In this document: piece after piece, positions 36,183 through 45,961 of the stretch | How positions within the stretch are numbered: position 1 is the stretch's first letter | Layout of the letters: every line of letters begins with the position of its first letter | Source: Heterodera schachtii | Taxonomy: Eukaryota > Nematoda > Chromadorea > Rhabditida > Heteroderidae | NCBI GenBank assembly: GCA_023374025.1 | Contig: SIJG01000195.1 | Span: 91,643-155,642 of the forward strand | Length of the DNA stretch: 64,000 bases | Direction of reading: 5' to 3' | Notes under the pieces: generated by a model | What the model was told of the DNA's origin: nothing | What the model saw: only the letters and a program-made list of their open reading frames with translations | Databases searched by the model: none | Translations under genes and position numbers: made by a program

Positions 36183-36441
36183 TGTTAGAGAGGCAAATAA
36201 TTCAAATATTTGCAATTCCCTCTCTTTGGTTCTTTGACCCCATATCGATTTTCCCCATCCAAATATTCCCTTCTCTTTGTCCATCAATTCATTGTGTTGT
36301 TTCCCTTCTTATTTTGTGCTTCCCCAATTTGCTCCGTCCCTCCGACAAATATTTGTTAATTTATTTTCCAATTGTGTTTAATAAATTTATTTGGTGTTCG
36401 ACTTTCACAATTAATTGTTTGAGCAATCAACCGGCTCAACA
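36183..36441 (+). repeat. Q LTR b (functional 5' LTR of the full copy)
   Basis: 259 bp, followed by the Q leader. The four LTRs appear identical by eye, so insertion and rearrangement are recent. Confidence 0.9.
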
Positions 36442-36442
36442 T

Positions 36443-36460
36443 TGGCGACGCCCGTTCTAC
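36443..36460 (+). other. Q primer-binding site
   Basis: TGGCGACGCCCGTTCTAC begins one base after the LTR. TGG start fits a tRNA 3' CCA. Primer identity not determined. Confidence 0.55.
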
Positions 36461-36634
36461 AGAACGACAACAATCGAACTTTTTCTCGTGTTGAAATTGT
36501 TCGAAAATTGGAAATTCAAAAAGCTCGTGTTGATTTTTGAATTTCGCAGAATTCTTCAAAAAACCAATCACTAATTTTGTGTGCGGTTCTGCTATGTGCA
36601 GTTTCTTCGTCTAAGTCCATCCTCCAAATCAACA

Positions 36635-39202
36635 ATGGACAAGACGCTCGCCGACATTTTGGAAAAATTGACGCAAGCGATCAAACAGCAGAGCGCGCCG
36701 ACAGCCACCACAACTCAGCCGGCACAAAACATCACATTGCCGGATATTCATCCGTTTTCAACAGAAAATGCGGAGGAATTCGAGGAGTGGTTGGAGCGAT
36801 TCCAATTCGCATTGGATTGCGCAGCGGCAAATATGGCGGATGAAGCAAGAGTCAAATTGCTGATGACAAAGCTCAATCCGGCCGCCTTCGGAGAATACAA
36901 GCGCTACTGCTTGCCGGAGGAAATTACCAAATTTGACTTTGCGGACACCAAACATCGTCTCATCAAATTATTTTCCCATCCTCCTTCGTTAGCGATCGAT
37001 CGCTACGAATGCTTGAGAGTGTGCAGAGAGGACGGCGAAAATTTTGAAATTTTTGTGAACCGACTAAAGGCAGCCCTTCGCAAATTCCGTTTTTCGGAAT
37101 TAAAGGAAGAGGAATTCAAATGCCTGGTTCTGCTCACATCGCTTAAATCACCAAGCGACGCAAAATTACGCCAGCACATCCTCGCGCGTCTCACAGCGGA
37201 GGACTCAAAGACGACAAAAACGGCCAAATTATTCGACAAGGTCGTCGAGGATTTGAACACGCAGCTAAAAACGGAGGCGGAAGCAAAAATTTTGGAGGCG
37301 CCAAAGCCCAAAATCAATGCAATTCAACACGGCAAAACATCGCCAAATCACCAAAATCGCGGAAATGGTCGCCCAAATCAAACATTTTCGGGCAAATCAA
37401 AGGCCAAAGCCCCGCCGAGCAACTGCTATCGTTGCGGTGAATTGCATTGGGCCCAGGACTGCCCGAAGAAGGAAAATATTTGCCGCAAATGCAATCGCAG
37501 AGGCCACATCGATCGGCAATGCGACAAAATTCGAGCATTTCACCAAAATAAGGGCAGAAATTTCAACACAAATACGGTGATGCTCCCCGCGGCCTACATC
37601 AATTCCGTCCATTCATCAAATCTGCTAAAAGCACCGATCAATGTGAACGGCACAGCAATTGGCTTCGTTCTGGACAGCGGTGCGGAAATCATCATCATCA
37701 ATGAGGATGATTACGACGCAATGGGCCGACCGCCACTTCAAAAATGTTCAGAAGAAGCACGCTTTTTCGACGGAAAGCGCTGCAAATTCATCGGACGCGG
37801 AAATGCCACCTTCCAATTCAATGGAATTCAAACAATTCAGCCATTTTATGTTGCCAAATCAGGATCTTTGAATCTTTTGGGCACTCCGGCAATGGAAGCG
37901 TTTGGGTTCCTGGAAGAAATTCGGCGAATGATCAGCCCCGTCCAAATCAATCAAATTTCGTCAAATGACGCGGCCAAAATCCAACAATTCGTCGAAATAT
38001 TGCCGCAAAAATATGAGCAAATATTCTCAGATGGCCTTGGCTACTGCTCCAAAATGAAAGCCAATCTGATGCTCAAAGAAGGCGCAAATCCAACGTTCAA
38101 GCGTGCCCGTCCAGTGCCATACTCAACGCTGCCAATAATTAATGCAGAATTGGATCGGTTGGAGAAAATGAACGTCATCACACCGGTCGAACACACCGAC
38201 TGGTCCGCCCCAATTTTGGTGGTCAAGAAAGCGAACGGAACTGCTCGTCTGTGCGCTGATTTCTCCACTGGGCTCAATGATGCTCTTCAATTAAATCAAC
38301 ATCCTCTTCCGCTGCCAGCCGACATTTTCGCCACACTGAATGGTGGAAAATTTTTCACAAAATTGGATTTGTCGGATGCATATCTGCAAATCGAACTGGC
38401 CGACGAATCAAAGAAATTGTGTACAATCGCTACACACCGGGGTCACTACCAATATGAGCGGCTGCCATTTGGAGTGAAATCCGCCCCCGGGATTTTTCAA
38501 TCGGTGATGGACAATATGCTCTCCGATTTGCCATTCGCATTGGCTTATTTGGACGACGTCATCATCGTCAGCGCGACATTTGATCAACATCGCCAACATT
38601 TGGACCAAATTTTTACCCGAATTTCGGAATGGGGGTTCAAAGTCCGCATGGACAAATGTTCATTTTTCAAAAATGAAATCAAATATTTGGGCGTGATCAT
38701 CGATCAAAATGGACGACGCCCGGACCCAAACAAAATCGCCGCCATTGCAGAAATGCGCATCCCTTCGAATGTCAGCGAATTGCGTTCATATTTGGGCATG
38801 GTCAATTACTACCAGGAATTTGTCCGAAATTTCCGGTTTGTTCGCCAGCCCTTGGACGAACTGCTGAAGAAAGATGCCAAATGGGATTGGTCACCCAAAT
38901 GCCAAAATGCGTTCACCAAAATCATTGCAATGCTTCAATCGGAGCTGGCATTGACGCATTTTGATCCAAATCTGCCGATCATCGTCGCAGCCGACGCTTC
39001 ACAACATGGCATCGGCGGCGTCATTTCACACAAATTTGCCAATGGCTCAATAAAAGCCGTGTCGCATTTCTCGCGATCACTCACACCGGCTGAGCAAAAT
39101 TACGGGCAAATAGAAAAAGAAGCCCTGGCACTGGTGGAAGCCGTCAAACGCTTTCATAAAATGATTTTCGGCAGGAAATTCACATTGCTGACGGATCACT
39201 AG
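36635..39202 (+). CDS. Q Gag-protease-reverse transcriptase-RNase H (stops early)
   Basis: ATG 36635 is the first in frame after the leader (MDKTLADILEKL). Order: capsid-like region (about residues 30-220), two zinc knuckles CYRCGELHWAQDC and CRKCNRRGHIDRQC, protease with FVLDSGAE, reverse transcriptase with LDLSDAYLQ and the catalytic AYLDDVI, then RNase H beginning VAADASQHGIGG. This is the Ty3 (Metaviridae) order; it resembles the K02A2.6-type polyproteins of nematodes. The frame is cut by a single TAG at 39200-39202 right after LLTDH, where the family normally has a coding residue before PLK. The same frame continues beyond, so this one base change is the only visible lesion. Confidence 0.9.
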   Translation: MDKTLADILEKLTQAIKQQSAPTATTTQPAQNITLPDIHPFSTENAEEFEEWLERFQFALDCAAANMADEARVKLLMTKLNPAAFGEYKRYCLPEEITKFDFADTKHRLIKLFSHPPSLAIDRYECLRVCREDGENFEIFVNRLKAALRKFRFSELKEEEFKCLVLLTSLKSPSDAKLRQHILARLTAEDSKTTKTAKLFDKVVEDLNTQLKTEAEAKILEAPKPKINAIQHGKTSPNHQNRGNGRPNQTFSGKSKAKAPPSNCYRCGELHWAQDCPKKENICRKCNRRGHIDRQCDKIRAFHQNKGRNFNTNTVMLPAAYINSVHSSNLLKAPINVNGTAIGFVLDSGAEIIIINEDDYDAMGRPPLQKCSEEARFFDGKRCKFIGRGNATFQFNGIQTIQPFYVAKSGSLNLLGTPAMEAFGFLEEIRRMISPVQINQISSNDAAKIQQFVEILPQKYEQIFSDGLGYCSKMKANLMLKEGANPTFKRARPVPYSTLPIINAELDRLEKMNVITPVEHTDWSAPILVVKKANGTARLCADFSTGLNDALQLNQHPLPLPADIFATLNGGKFFTKLDLSDAYLQIELADESKKLCTIATHRGHYQYERLPFGVKSAPGIFQSVMDNMLSDLPFALAYLDDVIIVSATFDQHRQHLDQIFTRISEWGFKVRMDKCSFFKNEIKYLGVIIDQNGRRPDPNKIAAIAEMRIPSNVSELRSYLGMVNYYQEFVRNFRFVRQPLDELLKKDAKWDWSPKCQNAFTKIIAMLQSELALTHFDPNLPIIVAADASQHGIGGVISHKFANGSIKAVSHFSRSLTPAEQNYGQIEKEALALVEAVKRFHKMIFGRKFTLLTDH

Positions 39203-40780
39203 CCACTCAAGAAAATTTTTGGCAATAAAGATGGTGTCCCGAAGCATTCACACAACCGTCTCGTCCGTTGGTCACTCATTTTGACGGCTTACGACTTCGA
39301 AATTCAGTACGTCAAAACGGATAAATTTGGACAGGCAGACGCATTGTCTCGCCTAATTTCCGTCCAAAAGTCAAAGTCCGACGACGACGAAGTCATCATC
39401 GCCTCATTTGAAGTGGAATCGGCATTGGACCTAAATTTGATCAACAATGTCAACCAATTACCGATCACTTTCAAAGATTTGGCCCATGAAACGGCAAATG
39501 ATGCGGCACTTCAACAAATTTGTCAATTTGTCAAAAATAAGTGGCCAGAAACCAAAAATTTCCAGCCAACTGAAGGCCTAGACGAAGCCAAATTCATCCA
39601 ATTTTATCGGCGCCGCGACGAAATTTCAATCGTCAAGGAATGTCTAATGTTTGGCGACCGGACAATTATCCCAAAATCACTGCAGAAGCAAATTTTAAAA
39701 ATGCTTCATCAGGGACACCCGGGAGTCAAACGGATGAAATCTTTGGCAAGGATGTATGTCTACTGGCCACTGATGGATGCCGAAATCGAGGCGTTCGTCC
39801 AAAAATGCACTTCATGCGCAGCTGTCGCCAAAAATCCGATCAAGACGACACTGCAGTCATGGCCAAAATCTGATGGCCCATGGAAGCGCATTCACATCGA
39901 CTACGCCGGACCATTTCATGGCAAAATGTATTTGATCGTCGTCGATTCGTTTTCAAAATATCCGGAAATTTTTGAAATGAATTCGACAAATGCATTGGCC
40001 ACAATCTCCAAAATGCGCTCATTGATCGCGCACTACGGCATTCCGGAAACGATTGTTTCCGACAACGGCACACAATTTCAGAGCCACCAATTCCAGAATT
40101 TCGTTAAATCGAATGGAATTGATCACAAATTCACGGCACCGTACATGCCACAGTCAAACGGACAAGCCGAACGAATGGTCGACACTTTTAAGAGGGCATT
40201 TGCGAAAATAAAAGGGGAGGGAGTTGACGGCAATGTGCTCGACACTTTTCTACTCACCTATCGCACCACGCCATCCGAAACTCTTGATGGAAAATGCCCG
40301 GCCGAATTATTTCTTGGCCGAAAGCCTCGAATTGGCCTCGACCTCCTGCGGCCTCCACCATCAATTCCAATCATCAAGGACGGTAAAATGGAGGACCAAT
40401 TCAACAGGAAACATGGCGCCAAATTCCGATCATTCGACATCGGACAATTGGTGTTCACACGCCGGCACAGTTCAGCGGTTTGGCGTCCTGGCAAAATCAT
40501 CGACAAAAAGGGTGTAATTTACACCGTCGAATTGCCGAACAATTCCCGCGGTCGATTTCATGCAAACCAAATCCGCGCACGTCAAATCCCGGATGAGGAC
40601 ATCGAAGACCCGCTTGATGTGATCAATGGCACTTTTGGCCTCCCAATTCCATTAAGGGACCAAAATTTGGCAGAAGTCCCGCCGGCCAATCAATCACCGC
40701 CAGCCCGCCGATATCCGATTCGAAATCGCCGGCCAGTTGATCGACTTCAAATCGACCCCAGCCGATCGTCCTATGTGTGA
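39203..40780 (+). CDS. Q integrase part of pol
   Basis: Same frame as 36635-39202, beyond the TAG; first ATG at 39281. Residues from there carry the rest of RNase H/tether, then the integrase zinc domain (LHQGHPGVKRM...CTSC, an H-H-C-C pattern) and the D-D-E core: IDYAGPF, VSDNGTQF and SNGQAERMV hold the three acidic residues. A C-terminal domain with FTRRHSSAVWRPGKI follows and the frame ends at TGA 40778-40780, 39 bases before the 3' LTR. Integrase inserts the DNA copy into the genome. No chromodomain seen. Confidence 0.9.
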   Translation, partial: PLKKIFGNKDGVPKHSHNRLVRWSLILTAYDFEIQYVKTDKFGQADALSRLISVQKSKSDDDEVIIASFEVESALDLNLINNVNQLPITFKDLAHETANDAALQQICQFVKNKWPETKNFQPTEGLDEAKFIQFYRRRDEISIVKECLMFGDRTIIPKSLQKQILKMLHQGHPGVKRMKSLARMYVYWPLMDAEIEAFVQKCTSCAAVAKNPIKTTLQSWPKSDGPWKRIHIDYAGPFHGKMYLIVVDSFSKYPEIFEMNSTNALATISKMRSLIAHYGIPETIVSDNGTQFQSHQFQNFVKSNGIDHKFTAPYMPQSNGQAERMVDTFKRAFAKIKGEGVDGNVLDTFLLTYRTTPSETLDGKCPAELFLGRKPRIGLDLLRPPPSIPIIKDGKMEDQFNRKHGAKFRSFDIGQLVFTRRHSSAVWRPGKIIDKKGVIYTVELPNNSRGRFHANQIRARQIPDEDIEDPLDVINGTFGLPIPLRDQNLAEVPPANQSPPARRYPIRNRRPVDRLQIDPSRSSYV

Positions 40781-40808
40781 CTGATCATGGCACTGATCAG
40801 TTGAATTT

Positions 40809-40819
40809 AAAAGGGGAGG
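40809..40819 (+). other. Q polypurine tract
   Basis: AAAAGGGGAGG directly before the LTR start; standard plus-strand primer site of LTR elements. Also present before 36183 and 41938 in the repeated units. Confidence 0.75.
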
Positions 40820-41078
40820 TGTTAGAGAGGCAAATAATTCAAATATTTGCAATTCCCTCTCTTTGGTTCTTTGACCCCATATCGATTTTCCCCATCCAAA
40901 TATTCCCTTCTCTTTGTCCATCAATTCATTGTGTTGTTTCCCTTCTTATTTTGTGCTTCCCCAATTTGCTCCGTCCCTCCGACAAATATTTGTTAATTTA
41001 TTTTCCAATTGTGTTTAATAAATTTATTTGGTGTTCGACTTTCACAATTAATTGTTTGAGCAATCAACCGGCTCAACA
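40820..41078 (+). repeat. Q LTR (3' LTR of the full copy)
   Basis: 259 bp; followed by TCGTT and P sequence as a true right end would be. Confidence 0.9.
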
Positions 41079-41937
41079 TCGTTCAATGGCTCCGAAATTG
41101 TTGCCATTGACGGAATGAATTTGCCATAATACCCAACCATTCCCAGAAAGGACTGCAACTCCTTCAAATTTTGGGGGGCTGGCATTTTCTGAATCGCTTC
41201 AACTTTTTCCGGCGACTTTCGTTAAATCGAATGGAATTGATCACAAATTCACGGCACCGTACATGCCACAGTCAAACGGACAAGCCGAACGAATGGTCGA
41301 CACTTTTAAGAGGGCATTTGCGAAAATAAAAGGGGAGGGAGTTGACGGCAATGTGCTCGACACTTTTCTACTCACCTATCGCACCACGCCATCCGAAACT
41401 CTTGATGGAAAATGCCCGGCCGAATTATTTCTTGGCCGAAAGCCTCGAATTGGCCTCGACCTCCTGCGGCCTCCACCATCAATTCCAATCATCAAGGACG
41501 GTAAAATGGAGGACCAATTCAACAGGAAACATGGCGCCAAATTCCGATCATTCGACATCGGACAATTGGTGTTCACACGCCGGCACAGTTCAGCGGTTTG
41601 GCGTCCTGGCAAAATCATCGACAAAAAGGGTGTAATTTACACCGTCGAATTGCCGAACAATTCCCGCGGTCGATTTCATGCAAACCAAATCCGCGCACGT
41701 CAAATCCCGGATGAGGACATCGAAGACCCGCTTGATGTGATCAATGGCACTTTTGGCCTCCCAATTCCATTAAGGGACCAAAATTTGGCAGAAGTCCCGC
41801 CGGCCAATCAATCACCGCCAGCCCGCCGATATCCGATTCGAAATCGCCGGCCAGTTGATCGACTTCAAATCGACCCCAGCCGATCGTCCTATGTGTGACT
41901 GATCATGGCACTGATCAGTTGAATTTAAAAGGGGAGG
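41079..41937 (+). pseudogene. Chimeric P fragment plus truncated Q integrase, copy 2
   Basis: Exact-length copy of 35324-36182 with the same P-to-Q switch (41216/41217). Encodes the same truncated integrase (41263-41898). Confidence 0.9.
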
Positions 41938-42196
41938 TGTTAGAGAGGCAAATAATTCAAATATTTGCAATTCCCTCTCTTTGGTTCTTTGACCCCATAT
42001 CGATTTTCCCCATCCAAATATTCCCTTCTCTTTGTCCATCAATTCATTGTGTTGTTTCCCTTCTTATTTTGTGCTTCCCCAATTTGCTCCGTCCCTCCGA
42101 CAAATATTTGTTAATTTATTTTCCAATTGTGTTTAATAAATTTATTTGGTGTTCGACTTTCACAATTAATTGTTTGAGCAATCAACCGGCTCAACA
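41938..42196 (+). repeat. Q LTR c
   Basis: Fourth 259-bp LTR; its right flank TCGTT matches the left flank of LTR a. Confidence 0.9.
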
Positions 42197-44264
42197 TCGT
42201 TCAATGGCTCCGAAATTGTTGCCATTGACGGAATGAATTTGCCATAATACCCAACCATTCCCAGAAAGGACTGCAACTCCTTCAAATTTTGGGGGGCTGG
42301 CATTTTCTGAATCGCTTCAACTTTTTCCGGCGACGTTCGAATCCCTTCTTTGTCGATGATGTGCCCCAAATATGCAATTTGGTTTTGCATAAAGGAACAT
42401 TTTTCCTTTTTGACACGCAACCCAAATTTTTGGATTCGTTGGAGAGTCATTTCCAGCCGTTTCAAATGTTCCTCGTCGTTGGGGGCTGTACCACAATATC
42501 GTCCAAGTAGACGGCGACTCCGTCGATTCCACGAAGGACGTCTTCCATCACTTGTTGGAAAATTGCTGGCGCTGACGCAACACCATAAGGCATACGCGTA
42601 AATTGGTAGAGGCCTTTATGCGTGCAAATGGTCAAGCATTCCTTGGCTTTATCATCCAACATTAGTTGAAGATACGCCTCCTTCAAATCCAGCTTTGAAA
42701 ACTTTTTGCCTCCATTCAATACGCTGAACAATTCTTCCGGGCGCGGCAATGGGTATTGGTGGATGTCGAGCCATTGGTTCACCGTGACTTTGTAGTCGCA
42801 ACATAAGCGAATTTTGTTTCCGGCTTTGGGTACAATCACCAGCGGTGTTGCCCAATCAGAAGTTGTCACTTGCTCCAACACTCCATCTTTGACCCACTTG
42901 TCGATGACCTTCTCCACTTCGGGTCTCAATGCAAAAGGCACGGGACGCGGCTTGCACTTCTTCGATTGCACTTCCGGCTTAAATTTCAGCGAAATTTGCC
43001 TTGTGCATCGGCCGAGTCCGTCATTGAAGACCTCGCCGTATTTGAGAAGCACCGCTCCCAGCTCTCGGCTCACTGCCTGGCTTTTGACCTCATTGATCGA
43101 TCGGATTCCGAACGCTTTGTTGAGATCGATTTGCAATTCACCAATCAAATCTCTCCCACACAAATTTTTTCCTTCGCCGTCCACGACATAAATCTCGGCA
43201 TTCACTTTTTTGCCGTTGTACTCCACATCTGTCATGAATGATCCGAGGACTTTGATCGGCTTTTTTCCATATGCCATCAATCCTGAAGTTTGTCCCAATT
43301 TCGGTTTACCAATGGACATCCAATCATTCTTGGTGATGAGTGTGACATCTGCACCACAGTCCAATTCGAAATCTGTCGCCTTTTTACTCAGCTGAAGTTT
43401 TATCATCGCTGGTGGCACCGAAATCGATTTGACTTCTTCAGACTTGGCCAACGTCCCAATGTCGTGTGCTTTTTGGCATTCAGTGTTGACCTGGTTGACT
43501 GGCTTCCCTTGCCTCTTAGGCCAATTGGAGCCCTGCTTTGTCTTACACATCACAGCCCAGTGTCCAACATTGCCGCACTTTCGGCATTTTGAGTCCTTGT
43601 TCGGGCACTCGTTGTTGCGGTGGCCATTCCTCCCGCATCGATGGCATTGCATTTGCTGCGTCGGTGCACTACTCTTTCTTCCTCCCTTTGGATCGAAGAC
43701 TTTCGCCACTTCCGCTTTCTTATGCCCACCGATTTGCTCTGCATCCAATTCGGATTGCTCGAGCAGTACTGCCGTTTCAACGGCATCTTTGAACTTCATC
43801 TCTTTGACGCCCTTCTTTATCAACTCAGCCCGAATTGAATCATTTTTAAGGCCGTTGATGAAGAGTGCGCTCAGGCACATGTCCACCGAATCCTTGTGCC
43901 ATTCCGCTTTGGCAATTAAGGTCCGAAGTTGGATTGAGTAATCCCGAATGGACAGTCCTGACGTCTGTTTGGCTGAAAACAGCTCAAACCTTTTTGCCGC
44001 AATCGTCTTCGTCTCGCCAAATCGTTCCTCCATCAGCGCTTTGATCTCCACAATTGGCATATCGCGGACGTCATCTGGCAACGCCATTTGGCGAAGCTCT
44101 TCGTAGATTGGCCCAATCTCCGAGAAGAAGAGCAACTTTTTTGTCTCCAAATCGGTGATGCCTCGAAGTTTGATGAAGAATTCGAATCTTTCTTCCCAAA
44201 TTGTCCATGACGTTTCCGATGTATAAGGGCCTGGTCCTTTGCCAGCCTTTACAACCGCTGCCAT
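42197..44264 (-). pseudogene. Element P: Gag-protease-reverse transcriptase, frameshifted
   Basis: Minus-strand Ty3-type element starting at ATG 44264. Order: Gag with capsid-like helices, zinc knuckles CHRCGRNGHRNNEC and CRKCGNVGHWAVMC, a protease with FELDCGAD (Cys where DSG/DTG is usual), and reverse transcriptase with LDLKEAYLQ and the catalytic YLDD. Just after YLDD, around 42470-42490 in a CCCCC/GGGGG run, the frame shifts by one base and ends at 42462. The next frame (42465 downward) continues normal reverse transcriptase (QNQIAYLGHIIDKEGI) to the Q insertion at 42197. P is a different family from Q. The pol continues at 34486-35064 on the far side of Q. Confidence 0.9.
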
Positions 44265-44319
44265 TGTTGCGCTTTATAATTTGTCCAAACTAGGATCAAA
44301 TTAAAGATGATGAAGTGTC

Positions 44320-44645
44320 AACTGTTATCCAACTGGGATTAACAGTGACTGTCAATTGTTATCCGAATCGGATTAACAATGAAGCTGATGATGGACGGTC
44401 ACTGTTATTCAACTCGAATTAACAGTGATTCGCAATTGTTATCCGTCTCGGATTAACAATTGAATGTAGAAATTCTCCAAATTCGGCGATTGACGTCTGG
44501 CTGTTATCCAACTCGGATTAACACCAGTAATTGAGAATGCCACCTCCTGGGTGTGCAGCTATTCCACTGGGAATTAGCTTTATTCTCAGACGATTTGGCA
44601 ATTGCTATTCCAACTCGGAATTAGCAATTCCAATTGACAATTTGT
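44320..44645 (-). repeat. Array of seven palindromes upstream of P gag
   Basis: Repeated dyads of the form CTGTTATCCAACT-GGGATTAACAG: about 44325, 44357, 44401, 44434, 44502, 44560 and 44602. The last two have drifted to CTATTCCA-GGAATTAG. Each half differs (ATTGTTATCCGAATCGGATTAACAAT, CTGTTATTCAACTCGAATTAACAG in the dyad sense), yet both arms usually change together. Position 60-380 bases before the gag ATG suggests leader RNA hairpins. Confidence 0.7.
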
Positions 44646-45160
44646 TGCGTCGTTCCTCTCCGCTTTTGTTTCGCTCGTCTTTGCTTTCGCTGACTGCGCC
44701 AATAACTGTTGTGTCCGTTCAACAGTCAATGGAATAATATTGATTTATTCCAACACAAATAAATATAATAAATAGCGAGGGGAGGGAGCGGGTCACAATT
44801 AAATGGAAACAACAAATGAATGAGGGAGAATGCACGGAATGGGGGAAAAGGGGGGTTTAAATGGACAGAACGAAGGGGTCAAATGATGATCAATAAACGG
44901 GCATCTTTTGGCGTTAATTCAAATAATTAACGAACACAACAAAAGTCGGATTAAACAGACAAATAAATGTTAAAAGACAAAGAAAAAGAATGGAGAAATG
45001 ATGAATCATCTGATATAAATGAGAAAAATTTATAATGAGGAATAAAGAATCATTTAAAACAATCAAATGGGAAAATGTGAAATTTAAAATGGAATAAAAA
45101 TGATGGAAATGCTTGATTTACAAAGCAATTAAATAGCTTCAGTTAAATCAATAAATCTGA
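44646..45160. other. Probable P leader/LTR remnant and spacer
   Basis: No gene. If P had a 5' LTR it should lie here, but no partner LTR is visible left of the gap, so it cannot be delimited. Confidence 0.4.
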
Positions 45161-45961
45161 AAGGGAGTGCCAAAAGTGGCATGACAATTGGAGGTCCAAA
45201 ATTGGCATGGCCAAAATTGGCATTACAATTGGAGGGCCAAAATTGGCGGCAAAGGGAGGTCCAAAATTGACATTACAATTGGAGCGCCAAAATTGGCATG
45301 ACAAAGGGAGGTCCAAAATTGGCATGACAAAGGGAGGGCCAAAATTGGCATGACAATTGGAGGTCCAAAATTGGCATTACAAAAGGAGGGCCAAAATTGG
45401 CATGACAATTGGAGGTCCAAAATTGGCATTACAAAGGGAGGGCCAAAACTGGCACGAAAGGGAGGGCCAAAATTGGCATGACAATTGGAGGTCCACAATT
45501 GGCATTACAAAGGGAGGGCCAAAATTGGCATTACAATTGGAGGGCCAAAATTGGCATGAAAGGGAGGTCCAAAATTGGCATTACAATTGGAGGTCCAAAA
45601 TTGGCATTACAATTGGAGGGCCAAAATTGGCATGACAAAGGGAGTGCCAAAATTGGCATTACAATTGGAGGGCCAAAATTGGCATGACAAAGGGAGGGCC
45701 AAAATTGGCATGACAATTGGAGGTCCAAAATTGGCAGTACAAAGGGAGGGCCAAAATTGGCACGAAAGGGAGGTCCAAAATTGGCATGCAAAGGGAGGGC
45801 CAAAATTGGCATGACAAAGGAAGGGCCAAAATTGGCATGACAATTGGAGGTCCAAAATTGGCATTACAAAGGGAGGGCCAAAATTGGCATGAAAGGGAGG
45901 GCCAAAATTGGCATGACAATTGGAGGTCCAAAATTGGCATTACAATTGGAGGGCCAAAATT
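45161..45961. repeat. 26-bp minisatellite, about 31 units
   Basis: Units of GGAGG(T/G)CCAAAATTGGCAT followed by GACAATT, TACAATT, TACAAAG or GACAAAG. Some units lack the 5-7-bp variable part (GAAAGGGAGG). ORFs on both strands (EVQNWHY, PANFGPP peptides) are read-through of the period and not genes. The array ends abruptly inside an F-box-family exon. Confidence 0.92.

Larger units (their letters stand above)
35065..42196 (+). mobile_element. Element Q insertion complex with four LTRs
   Basis: Inserted in element P; TCGTT is duplicated at the outer edges (35060-35064, 42197-42201). Four identical-length (259 bp) LTRs, TGTTAGAGAGGC to CCGGCTCAACA, start at 35065, 36183, 40820 and 41938. Order: LTR, 138 bp of P, 721 bp of Q integrase end, LTR, full Q interior, LTR, the same 138 plus 721 bp, LTR. 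So an 1118-bp unit (35065-36182) recurs exactly at 40820-41937. A normal element would have two LTRs. Either tandem duplication with LTR recombination, or an assembly error joining two haplotypes. Confidence 0.9.

Noticed and set aside
43290..43941. Plus-strand ORFs of 100-170 codons
   Set aside because: Antisense to the P element gag-pol frame, which has clear zinc-knuckle and protease motifs.
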